A stretch of 5,642 nucleotides of DNA from an uncultured Collinsella sp. (GCA_902467875.1 CABQWP010000085.1:1-5642), one strand, 5' to 3'. Counted from the stretch's first letter, positions 1 through 5,045 are shown. Made by a program: numbers and translations. Notes: generated by a model from the sequence alone, not told the origin.

Positions 1-8
1 TCTCGTAG

Positions 9-43
9 CGGGCCCCGCGGGCTGTCGGTCGCCGCGGGGCCCG
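9..43 (+). terminator. GC-rich hairpin, probable terminator of a gene left of the window
   Basis: A perfect 12-bp inverted repeat (CGGGCCCCGCGG at 9-20, its complement at 32-43) encloses an 11-base loop. On the plus strand it is followed by TTCCCG, so the U tract is weak; on the minus strand the following bases are CTACGAGA, with no U tract at all. It therefore fits best as a terminator for a plus-strand gene that ended before the window. The upstream gene is not visible, so the direction is inferred. Confidence 0.45.
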
Positions 44-231
44 TTCCCGAAGTACACCGTTGAATCGCACAGAGGGGAGGAATGCGAATCAAACTCAACA
101 GGGCAGGCTTTTTCATCGCCTATTGCCTGCTCCGTTGCTGAATACAATATAGTTCACCGTGGTTTACTTTGCAGCATCAATATTCGCCGCCATAGCTTCT
201 CCATAAGTTAGCCCCGGTAAACCTGCAACAG
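44..231. other. Intergenic region with two adjacent stem-loops, no convincing gene
   Basis: This stretch is visibly more AT-rich than the genes around it. It can fold into two neighbouring stem-loops. One pairs 60-69 with 83-92 (9 pairs, one A/A mismatch), with AGGGGAGG in its loop. The other pairs 96-108 with 125-137 (11 Watson-Crick pairs, one G/T, one A/C mismatch), with a 16-base loop. A TATATT hexamer lies on the minus strand at 146-151, with only a poor -35 (CTGCAA, 169-174) at 17-bp spacing. It could be the leader of a minus-strand gene to the left, or a small structured RNA; neither is shown. I recognise no known riboswitch consensus here. Confidence 0.35.
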
Positions 232-270
232 AAAACCACCACAAAGGGGACAGGCACCTTTGTGGTGGTT
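232..270 (-). repeat. Hairpin repeat family A, copy 1 (3' of MGMT gene)
   Basis: A perfect 14-bp inverted repeat (AACCACCACAAAGG at 234-247, its complement at 257-270) surrounds the 9-base loop GGACAGGCA. It begins 18 bases beyond the stop codon of the MGMT gene and has TTTT after the stem when read on the minus strand, so it can serve as that gene's intrinsic terminator. It is the inverted counterpart of copy 2 at 639-677, differing at one base over the stem-loop. Similar copies occur at 2217-2258 and 3178-3214. The family is probably a REP-like or miniature element; that classification is inference. Confidence 0.85.
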
Positions 271-288
271 CTGGCCACGGCAGAGCTG

Positions 289-609
289 TTAGAGTCCGGC
301 AGGCCAACGACAGACGGCCAGGTCGACGTGCATGTCGTCCTTAAACGCCACACCCTCCCCTAGCAAAAGCTCACGTTGAGCATCGGGACCGCCAAAAGCA
401 AAACCCTCGCATATGCGCCCGTCGGCAAACACCACGCGGTGACAGGGAATCTCGCCGGGGCGCGGATTGCTATGCAGGGCATACCCCACATACCGCGCAC
501 TTCGTGGTCGACCGGCAAGCAGCGCCACCTGACCATACGTGGCGACCATCCCCTCGGGGATCTGCTCGACCACCTCGTACACCCGTTCAAAAAAGCCCTC
601 AGACGCCAT
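289..609 (-). CDS. MGMT-family DNA alkyltransferase (single catalytic domain, 106 aa)
   Basis: This is the DNA-binding and catalytic domain of O6-alkylguanine-DNA alkyltransferase, a cytoplasmic repair protein that moves an alkyl group from guanine O6 to its own cysteine. The active-site motif IPCHRV is at residues 54-59 with Cys56 present, which separates it from the alkyltransferase-like (ATL) proteins that carry Trp there. Other family positions are visible: Tyr25 in TYGQVA, the arginine finger Arg39 in SARYVG, Asn48 before the active site, and Glu85 in LLLGEGV. At 106 aa it lacks the N-terminal domain of Ada-C or Ogt proteins (about 165-180 aa), as many short bacterial MGMT proteins do. 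The start has a good AAAGGAG site (616-623) seven bases upstream. Only 79 bases separate it from degV, and hairpin copy 2 fills about half of them; I see no convincing promoter there, so expression may come from readthrough. Whether it repairs DNA itself or only flags lesions cannot be told from sequence. Confidence 0.9.
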   Translation of the reverse strand: MASEGFFERVYEVVEQIPEGMVATYGQVALLAGRPRSARYVGYALHSNPRPGEIPCHRVVFADGRICEGFAFGGPDAQRELLLGEGVAFKDDMHVDLAVCRWPAGL

Positions 610-638
610 CGCGTGCTCCTTTCAACCGAACCCAGCAT

Positions 639-677
639 AAACCACCACAAAGGTACCTGTCCCCTTTGTGGTGGTTT
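639..677 (-). repeat. Hairpin repeat family A, copy 2 (3' of degV)
   Basis: A perfect 15-bp inverted repeat (AAACCACCACAAAGG at 639-653, its complement at 663-677) encloses the loop TACCTGTCC. It starts 11 bases past the DegV stop codon. The inner sequence is the reverse complement of copies 1 and 3, so copies 1 and 2 form an inverted pair around the MGMT gene. The identity with copy 3 extends outside the stem on the plus-strand side as GGTTTTGACCG (673-683). Reading on the minus strand the stem is followed by TTTA, a weak terminator tail. The next gene starts only 30 bases further on. Confidence 0.85.
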
Positions 678-688
678 TGACCGGAAAG

Positions 689-1543
689 CTAGTTGGCGGG
701 GCGGAAGAAGGCTACGGCTACAGCGCCGGGGCCCACGTGGGTGCCGATGGTGGCGCCGATAGTGTGGATGGGCAGCTCACCCTCGGCATGGCCGGCCCAC
801 AACGCGGCACTGTCCTCGATATACTTCTTGAGCACCGCATCCGAAAGACCCGTATAGCCGAGCGCCAGCGGCATGGAAAAGTCGATGCCGCCCGCCTTTT
901 CGACCTTTTGGTTCAGCAGGTTGCGGCCGTTCTTGGAACCGCGCGCCTTGCCCAGCTGCACGATCAGACCGTCCTCGACAGCCACCACAGGCTTTACGTT
1001 GAGCAGCGTGCCCACGGCGCCGGCCGCAGCAGACAGACGACCGCCGCGCACCAGGTACTCCAGCGTCTCGAGCAGGCCGATAACCACCACACGGTCGCGC
1101 ACGGCCTCGACAGCCGCCGCGATCTGAGATGCACTGCGGCCCTCGTCCACCAAGCGCAGCGCATACTCGACCAAGACGCGCTCGCCCAGGGTGACGTTGT
1201 TGCTGTCTACCACGAACACGTCGCCACCTGGCGCCTCGGCAAGTGCGGTACGGGCACTCTGGTTGGTGCCTGATAGCTTAGCGCCCACGGTAATAATCAC
1301 AGCCTCATCGCCGGCTTCACGAACCTTGGCAATCGCCTGCGAAAACGCGTACGGGTTGACCTGGCCGGTCTTGGGCAGCTCATCGCGCTCCACGAGCATC
1401 TCGTAAAAGCGCTGGTGATCGATGTCGATGCCATCCATGTACACATCGGTGCCAAAGGTGACGGACAGCGGCAAAACGGCCAGTGCTGGGTGCTCGGCCG
1501 GCGACATATCGCTTGCGGAATCGGTAATAATGCGGACGGACAT
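689..1543 (-). CDS. DegV family (FakB-like) fatty-acid-binding protein, 284 aa
   Basis: DegV/FakB proteins are cytoplasmic two-domain proteins that bind a long-chain fatty acid; in Firmicutes FakB presents it to the kinase FakA for phosphorylation and entry into phospholipid. The family signatures are all here: ITDSASD near the N-terminus (residues 6-12), TGQVNP (59-64), SGTNQSA (91-97), VVDSNNVTLG (111-120), LEYLVRGGRL (161-170), LLNVKP (180-185) and IGTHVGPGA (266-274). Thr59, Ser91 and His269 sit where FakB proteins contact the fatty-acid carboxylate. The length is normal for the family. The chosen ATG gives the canonical N-terminus (MSVRIITDS) and has AAGAAAGGA upstream; a longer open frame reaches 1648 but adds 35 residues outside the family. 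No fakA lies in the window. It follows the marR gene by 119 bases on the same strand and is probably co-transcribed with it. Confidence 0.93.
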   Translation of the reverse strand: MSVRIITDSASDMSPAEHPALAVLPLSVTFGTDVYMDGIDIDHQRFYEMLVERDELPKTGQVNPYAFSQAIAKVREAGDEAVIITVGAKLSGTNQSARTALAEAPGGDVFVVDSNNVTLGERVLVEYALRLVDEGRSASQIAAAVEAVRDRVVVIGLLETLEYLVRGGRLSAAAGAVGTLLNVKPVVAVEDGLIVQLGKARGSKNGRNLLNQKVEKAGGIDFSMPLALGYTGLSDAVLKKYIEDSAALWAGHAEGELPIHTIGATIGTHVGPGAVAVAFFRPAN

Positions 1544-1581
1544 AGCGAATCCTTTCTTGCGCAGGTCCCGCGCAGGGAATT

Positions 1582-1610
1582 TTGACAGCAAGGCCCCGGC
1601 ACGGTATACG
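1582..1610 (+). promoter_or_regulatory. Candidate sigma-70-type promoter, antisense to marR
   Basis: The plus strand carries a perfect -35 hexamer TTGACA (1582-1587), a 17-base spacer and TATACG (1605-1610; four of six matches to TATAAT). A transcript would begin near 1617 and run antisense into the 3' end of marR. No credible plus-strand gene follows; the open frame from 1649 is a shadow of marR. It may be a real antisense start or a chance match. Confidence 0.35.
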
Positions 1611-1662
1611 CGCTCAAACAGGACTATGCAGTTGTTAATTGGAAGCAAATGCCTTGGCGGCC

Positions 1663-2112
1663 CTACAGCTCGCGCAGGGTGTTGAGAATCGTGCGTAGCG
1701 ACGCATACATCTGCTCGCGCTGCTCCACACCCATAGCCTTACCGGTGGTATCGAGCACCTCGCGAATGATGCGGTCCGCCTCGCTCATGCTCTCGCCGCC
1801 CAGAGCGGTCAGGCGCACCGGAGCACGATACTTAACGGCGGCATCGCCCGAATCATCGACCTCGACGTAGCCGCCCTCCTCCAGATGCGCGAGCGTACGC
1901 GAGACGGCGGCGCGGGTCACGCCTGCCATGCGAGCGAGGTCGGCGCCAGTCAGGCCGTCCTTGCTGCGCTCAAGATAGTAAAGGCACATAACGTCGGAGC
2001 CCTTGAGGCCTAGCCTTGCGCCCTCGGATGTCTTAATGCGCTGGATCTCCTTGTAGAGCCCGCTGATCAGTCCGACAAAGTCCTCGAAACGTGTCTCGTC
2101 GTTCTGCTGCAT
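1663..2112 (-). CDS. MarR-family winged helix-turn-helix transcriptional regulator, 149 aa
   Basis: The size and fold pattern fit MarR proteins, which act as dimers, bind short palindromes and are often released by small lipophilic or phenolic ligands. The N-terminal helices (about residues 5-30) and the C-terminal helices (about 107-149) would form the dimer interface. The DNA-binding part is residues 53-83, with recognition helix around VTRAAVSRTLAHLEE, followed by the wing at about 84-101 (DDSGDAAVKYRAPVRLT). The ATG at 2112 is preceded by GAAAGG with a rather long spacer of 12 bases. It lies upstream of the DegV gene on the same strand, with no hairpin between them, so it probably forms a two-gene unit and may control DegV and itself; a fatty-acid-type ligand would fit, but that is a guess. 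Confidence 0.9.
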   Translation of the reverse strand: MQQNDETRFEDFVGLISGLYKEIQRIKTSEGARLGLKGSDVMCLYYLERSKDGLTGADLARMAGVTRAAVSRTLAHLEEGGYVEVDDSGDAAVKYRAPVRLTALGGESMSEADRIIREVLDTTGKAMGVEQREQMYASLRTILNTLREL

Positions 2113-2146
2113 GGGAGACGACCGCCTTTCGCTTGCATAATGCTAA

Positions 2147-2165
2147 CGGGTAAACATCTTAACCG
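2147..2165. promoter_or_regulatory. Candidate operator upstream of marR
   Basis: An imperfect 19-bp dyad, CGGGTAA-acatc-TTAACCG, has six of seven arm positions paired and lies about 35 bases upstream of the marR start. Its size suits a MarR-type operator used for self-repression. I see no good -35/-10 pair around it, so the assignment rests only on symmetry and position. Confidence 0.3.
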
Positions 2166-2216
2166 TACCCAGCGGCCGCCAGCCCTGCACGCCTCATTTG
2201 TTAACTTCATCAACAT

Positions 2217-2258
2217 AAAAACCACCACAAAGGGGACAGGCACCATTGTGGTGGTTTT
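2217..2258 (-). repeat. Hairpin repeat family A, copy 3 (3' of B3/B4 gene)
   Basis: The arms AAAACCACCACAAAGG (2218-2233) and 2243-2258 pair over 16 positions with one mismatch (A2245 instead of T). The loop GGACAGGCA is identical to copy 1 and in the same orientation. It starts 28 bases after the stop codon of the B3/B4-domain gene and has five T residues after the stem on the minus strand, the best terminator tail of the four copies. The plus-strand side also has TTTT, so it could terminate in both directions. It also forms the upstream boundary of marR. Confidence 0.85.
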
Positions 2259-2286
2259 GACCGTCGAGTTTGATCCGCAGACTTCG

Positions 2287-3006
2287 CTACAGCTCCACGC
2301 AGGGATTGTCGCGAGTCACAAGCGTCTTAACGACAACCGTCGCTCCCAGATAACGCTCGAGCAACTCAGCGAGGCGATCGATCGCGGCCTGGCATTCCCC
2401 CATCCGTTCGGGCTCAACACACTCAATCGCCAGGAACGCGTCGGCTGAATCGTCGGACAGCGCCGTACGAACGCCGTCGCGCCAGTTCCAGCAGCGGCAC
2501 ACGGCGCCCGCATCGTCGATGTAGGCGAGCTCGCCGGGCAGCGTCGGATCGTCCGCCTCCTCGCCAAGCGGCAAGAACGCATCGCCACCGTCGGTCACCT
2601 TCAAGCGAAGGTCTCCCTCGATCGCATGTAGATCCTCGCCTCCCACGGGCAGCGCGTAGGTCAGCGACACCGTGTTGTAAATATCCACCGCGGGCGTAAT
2701 GTGGCCCACCGGCTTGCCTTTGAGCACGCGTTTGAGCAAGTTCTCGATCGAGCAGCGCGCGCCTTTCTTGGTCTTGAACAGACGATAGGCCTCGCGCCAT
2801 GCCTTGACCGGTGCGTTCTCGCTGATAGTGTCGCTGGTCAGATGACGCTCCGCATCGATATTGGCGCGGTCGAGCAACGCCGCAATCGCATCCACGTCCT
2901 CTTGAGGAATCTGAGCCGTGGGCTTCATGCCCTCCACGACCACAACACCGACCGCTGCCTGCGGAAACAGCTCCCAGAATGAATCCTCGGCAATAAAGCT
3001 CTTCAT
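2287..3006 (-). CDS. Free-standing B3/B4-domain protein (PheRS beta editing-domain relative), 239 aa
   Basis: The protein matches the B3/B4 domain, which in the beta subunit of phenylalanyl-tRNA synthetase hydrolyses Tyr-tRNA(Phe); it occurs alone in many bacteria, where its substrate is mostly unassigned. Recognisable blocks are APVKAWREAYRLFKTKK (65-81), SIENLLKRVLKGKPVGHITP (86-105), VDIYNTVSLTYALPVGGEDL (107-126), IEGDLRLKV (129-137), GDAFLPLG (141-148), PGELAYIDD (157-165) and the cysteine- and tryptophan-rich CRCWNWRDG (170-178). There is no catalytic core or tRNA-binding domain of a synthetase. I chose the ATG at 3006 because GAAGGGAG (3012-3019) lies five bases before it; the in-frame ATG at 3021 overlaps that site. 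It stands alone between two hairpin repeats with its own promoter candidate. A role in clearing mischarged tRNA is plausible but unproven. Confidence 0.85.
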   Translation of the reverse strand: MKSFIAEDSFWELFPQAAVGVVVVEGMKPTAQIPQEDVDAIAALLDRANIDAERHLTSDTISENAPVKAWREAYRLFKTKKGARCSIENLLKRVLKGKPVGHITPAVDIYNTVSLTYALPVGGEDLHAIEGDLRLKVTDGGDAFLPLGEEADDPTLPGELAYIDDAGAVCRCWNWRDGVRTALSDDSADAFLAIECVEPERMGECQAAIDRLAELLERYLGATVVVKTLVTRDNPCVEL

Positions 3007-3011
3007 ACGCT

Positions 3012-3019
3012 CTCCCTTC
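3012..3019 (-). promoter_or_regulatory. Ribosome binding site deciding the B3/B4 gene start
   Basis: GAAGGGAG on the minus strand stands five bases ahead of the ATG at 3006. It overlaps the upstream in-frame ATG (3019-3021), so that earlier codon cannot use it, which favours the shorter protein. Confidence 0.75.
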
Positions 3020-3029
3020 ATTGTGCGCG

Positions 3030-3070
3030 CCGTCGTGAGGGCGCCTAAACAAAAAGCGCCCTTACAACGG
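3030..3070. promoter_or_regulatory. Long hairpin in the leader of the B3/B4 gene
   Basis: Positions 3030-3044 pair with 3056-3070 over 15 positions: 13 Watson-Crick pairs and two non-canonical positions (C/A and G/T on the plus strand). The loop is CTAAACAAAAA. It ends 23 bases before the start codon of the B3/B4 gene, so a transcript from the promoter at 3151-3179 would carry it in its 5' leader. No T tract follows on the minus strand, so it is not a standard terminator. It could be a leader control structure or another degenerate repeat. Confidence 0.45.
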
Positions 3071-3114
3071 CCACCTTCAAAGTCCTACGGTGCCGTCACA
3101 AGAACGCTTGCGCT

Positions 3115-3136
3115 GTCCCCATCCGGAGAAGGGGAC
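3115..3136. repeat. Short GGGGAC inverted repeat, possible repeat remnant
   Basis: GTCCCC (3115-3120) and GGGGAC (3131-3136) form a 6-bp stem with a 10-base loop containing the palindrome TCCGGA. The GGGGAC core is shared with both hairpin-repeat families in this window, so this may be a decayed copy. It lies in the putative leader of the B3/B4 gene. Confidence 0.35.
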
Positions 3137-3150
3137 GATATGTCAGGCGT

Positions 3151-3179
3151 ATTGTAACCCGAGTCATCCACGCGAGCAA
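3151..3179 (-). promoter_or_regulatory. Candidate promoter of the B3/B4 gene
   Basis: On the minus strand TTGCTC (3174-3179) and TACAAT (3151-3156) are separated by exactly 17 bases. The -10 matches five of six consensus bases and the -35 keeps the TTG. Transcription would start near 3144 and give a leader of about 140 bases. The -35 overlaps the T-rich tail of hairpin copy 4, so the repeat contributes part of the promoter. Confidence 0.5.
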
Positions 3180-3214
3180 AACCACCATAAAGGCGCCTGT
3201 CCCCTTTGTGGTGG
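3178..3214 (-). repeat. Hairpin repeat family A, copy 4 (3' of pckA)
   Basis: A 12-position stem (CCACCATAAAGG at 3182-3193 with 3203-3214) contains one T/G wobble, and the loop is CGCCTGTCC, in the orientation of copy 2. It starts 19 bases past the pckA stop codon and is followed on the minus strand by TTTT, so it is a likely pckA terminator. It is the most diverged copy: the plus-strand flank reads GGATATGG where copies 2 and 3 have GGTTTTGA. Confidence 0.8.
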
Positions 3215-3233
3215 ATATGGACTCACGGCGAAG

Positions 3234-4904
3234 CTAGTGGCGAAGTCCCAGCAGCCCGCGGCCGCGATGACGGGCGTCGGCGTGTACTTGAGCGTGCGGG
3301 CCGGCGGCTTTGACGGACTCGGGCAGGTGCGAGTACTTCTTCTCGAAGTTCTCCTCGAACATCACTGCCAGGTTGTGCGCGGCCTCGTCATAGCGCGCGG
3401 TGCTCTGCCAGTATTGGCGCGGCACCAGGATGCCATCGGACACGCCGTGGCACGTCGTGGGAATGTCGACGTTAAAGATGTCGTCGTGCACGAACTCGCT
3501 GTCCTCGATGGTGCCGTCGAGGGCGCGCGCGACCAGCGAGCGCGTGTAGGCAAGCTCGATGCGATGGCCCACGCCGTAGCCGCCGCCAATCCAGCCGGTG
3601 TTGACCAGGTACACGCGCGTGCGGCCGTCGGCAATGCGCTCGCCAAGCATCTTGGCGTAAACCATGGGGTCGAGCGGCATAAACGGCTCGCCGAACAGCG
3701 AAGAGAACGTGGGCGTGGGCTCGGTGACGCCGACCTCGGTGCCAGGAATCTTAGCCGTAAAGCCCGTCACAAAGTGGTACATGGCGGCATCGGCCGTCAG
3801 GCGTGAGATGGGCGGCAGCACGCCAAAAGCGTCGCAAGTCAGGAACAGCACGACACTCGGAGTGGTGCCCATGCCCTTAGTCCACGCGTTAGGAATGTGC
3901 TCCACGGGATAGGCCACGCGCGTGTTGTGCGTGATCGAGATGTCGTCGTAGTTGGGCTTGCGGTTCTCGTCGAGCACCACGTTTTCGCAAATGGCGCCAA
4001 AACGGACGGCGTTAAAGATCTCGGGCTCGTGGAAGGCGTCCAGGCCCTCGCATTTTGCGTAGCAGCCACCCTCAATGTTGAAGATACCCATGTCGGACCA
4101 ACCGTGCTCGTCGTCGCCGATCAGCAGGCGCGTGGGATTGGCCGAAAGCGTGGTCTTGCCGGTGCCGGACAGGCCAAAGAACACGGCGGTCTCGTGCGTG
4201 ACGGGATCCATGCTGGCCGAGCAGTGCATGGGCAGCACGTCGTCCTCGACGGGCAGCAGATAGTTCATGACGCTAAAGATCGACTTTTTAATCTCGCCGG
4301 AGTAGCCGGTGCCGGCGACCAGAATCACGCGTTCCTGGAAGTTGATGACCACGGCGGCACTGGAGTTGAGGCCCTTGATGACAGGATCGCACTGGTAACC
4401 GGGCGCTGCGAGCACGCAGAAGTCGGGCTCGCCGGTGCGCGCGATTTCGCGGGCAAGCGGGCGGGCGAGCATCTGCTTGATAAAGAGTGCCTGGCTGGCT
4501 CGCTCGCAGGCAACGAGCAGTCGACGCGTGTGGTTGCGGTCGGCGCCTGCCATGCCGCGGGTGACGAACACGTCGCGCTCGTTGAGATAGTCGACGATGC
4601 CGGCCTTGATGGCCTCATAGCTCTCGACGGACAGCGGGCGGTTGACCGCGCCCCAGGCAATCTTGTCGTGAACATCGGGGGTGTCAACGATAAAGCGATC
4701 GTTGGGTGAACGGCCGGTGCGCTCCCCCGTCTCGATCACCAGCGCGCCGTTGGATGCCATGCGGCCTTCTTCGCGGCGGATGGCGTGCTCGACGAGCTCC
4801 GCGGCGGGTAGATCGACCAGCAGGCGGGGCTGATTCTCGGCGGGATCTTCGACCAGCGTAATACCAAAGTTGGACAAAACTTCTGCAGGGGTAACACCAG
4901 GCAT
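3234..4904 (-). CDS. pckA: Phosphoenolpyruvate carboxykinase (ATP), 556 aa
   Basis: PckA interconverts oxaloacetate + ATP and PEP + ADP + CO2 in the cytosol. It serves gluconeogenesis, or in some fermenting anaerobes carboxylates PEP and gains ATP. Diagnostic parts are TGRSPND (residues 63-69, substrate Arg65), YSGEIKKS (201-208), LPMHCSAS (224-231, metal-ligand His227), the P-loop GLSGTGKTTL (244-253, Lys250/Thr251), the metal site LIGDDEHGW (261-269), EGGCYAK (278-284), NTR with Arg329, FTAKIPGTE (382-390) and LVNTGWIGGGYGVG (433-446). The ATG at 4904 has AAAGGAGG (4909-4916) four bases upstream; the open frame reaches 5018 but the extra residues do not belong to the family. Family members usually end close to the AAGP found here at 533-536, but this one runs 20 residues further (His- and Arg-rich), with codon use unlike the rest of the gene, so a late frameshift is possible. 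It ends at hairpin copy 4 and is monocistronic by layout. Confidence 0.97.
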   Translation of the reverse strand: MPGVTPAEVLSNFGITLVEDPAENQPRLLVDLPAAELVEHAIRREEGRMASNGALVIETGERTGRSPNDRFIVDTPDVHDKIAWGAVNRPLSVESYEAIKAGIVDYLNERDVFVTRGMAGADRNHTRRLLVACERASQALFIKQMLARPLAREIARTGEPDFCVLAAPGYQCDPVIKGLNSSAAVVINFQERVILVAGTGYSGEIKKSIFSVMNYLLPVEDDVLPMHCSASMDPVTHETAVFFGLSGTGKTTLSANPTRLLIGDDEHGWSDMGIFNIEGGCYAKCEGLDAFHEPEIFNAVRFGAICENVVLDENRKPNYDDISITHNTRVAYPVEHIPNAWTKGMGTTPSVVLFLTCDAFGVLPPISRLTADAAMYHFVTGFTAKIPGTEVGVTEPTPTFSSLFGEPFMPLDPMVYAKMLGERIADGRTRVYLVNTGWIGGGYGVGHRIELAYTRSLVARALDGTIEDSEFVHDDIFNVDIPTTCHGVSDGILVPRQYWQSTARYDEAAHNLAVMFEENFEKKYSHLPESVKAAGPHAQVHADARHRGRGLLGLRH

Positions 4905-4945
4905 GGGGCCTCCTTTAAAAACGCGACACGTGGACGCGACGCGCA

Positions 4946-4961
4946 CTTTACTCACGTAAAG
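4946..4961. promoter_or_regulatory. Dyad in the pckA upstream region
   Basis: CTTTAC and GTAAAG flank the four bases TCAC, a perfect 6-bp inverted repeat about 42 bases upstream of the pckA start. It may be a regulator site or a small leader hairpin. Two copies of ACGCGAC (4921-4927 and 4934-4940) lie between it and the gene. Confidence 0.3.
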
Positions 4962-4978
4962 CCCGTTGTACCCGATAT

Positions 4979-4994
4979 GCAAAAACGTTTTTGC
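4979..4994. promoter_or_regulatory. Perfect 16-bp palindrome, candidate operator of pckA
   Basis: GCAAAAACGTTTTTGC is a perfect palindrome with a central CG, 74 bases upstream of the pckA start codon. Palindromes with this central AACGTT are typical of LacI/GalR-family operators. It does not fit the CcpA cre consensus in its outer positions. I find no clear -35/-10 pair for pckA, so whether it overlaps the promoter is unknown. Confidence 0.5.
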
Positions 4995-4999
4995 GGCAA

Positions 5000-5045
5000 G
5001 GGCGGCAAGCCCGCCCAACGGTCAAAAATCGCAGGCAAGCGGCCC
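5000..5045. other. Far upstream region of pckA, no gene
   Basis: A short GC stem (GGGCGG at 5000-5005 with CCGCCC at 5011-5016) and three near-copies of GGCAAG (4995-5000, 5004-5009, 5034-5039) are all that can be seen. TTGACC occurs on the minus strand near 5019-5024, but no -10 stands at the proper distance. Together with the neighbouring entries, 4905-5283 contains no coding sequence that I can support. Confidence 0.4.

Noticed and set aside
9..137. T-box or other known riboswitch in the left intergenic region
   Set aside because: No T-box core (AGGGTGGNACCGCG) or other aptamer consensus that I know is present on either strand.
82..141. A 19-residue open frame after AGGGGAGG
   Set aside because: The purine-rich stretch ends one base before the ATG, too close for ribosome binding, and the reading frame crosses two hairpins.
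164..193. A 9-residue minus-strand frame (MAANIDAAK) with GGAG five bases upstream
   Set aside because: It is too short to judge, and no downstream gene is visible for which it could be a leader peptide.
668..1273. A 201-codon open frame on the plus strand
   Set aside because: It is antisense to degV, starts inside hairpin copy 2 and shows no known motif.
232..3214. CRISPR-like interpretation of the repeated palindromes
   Set aside because: The copies are hundreds of bases apart, lie between genes, alternate in orientation, and there are no spacers or cas genes.
3897..4709. A 270-codon open frame on the plus strand
   Set aside because: It lies fully antisense to the conserved core of pckA. 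Long open antisense frames are expected in GC-rich genes; the predicted protein has no recognisable family and no ribosome binding site.
4979..4994. CcpA cre site at the pckA palindrome
   Set aside because: With the central CG aligned, the outer positions of the cre consensus (TG at the left, CA at the right) are not met.
4905..5018. N-terminal extension of PckA from an earlier ATG at 5018
   Set aside because: The added 38 residues have no family similarity, cross the 16-bp palindrome and the leader dyad, and the strong AAAGGAGG site serves the ATG at 4904.
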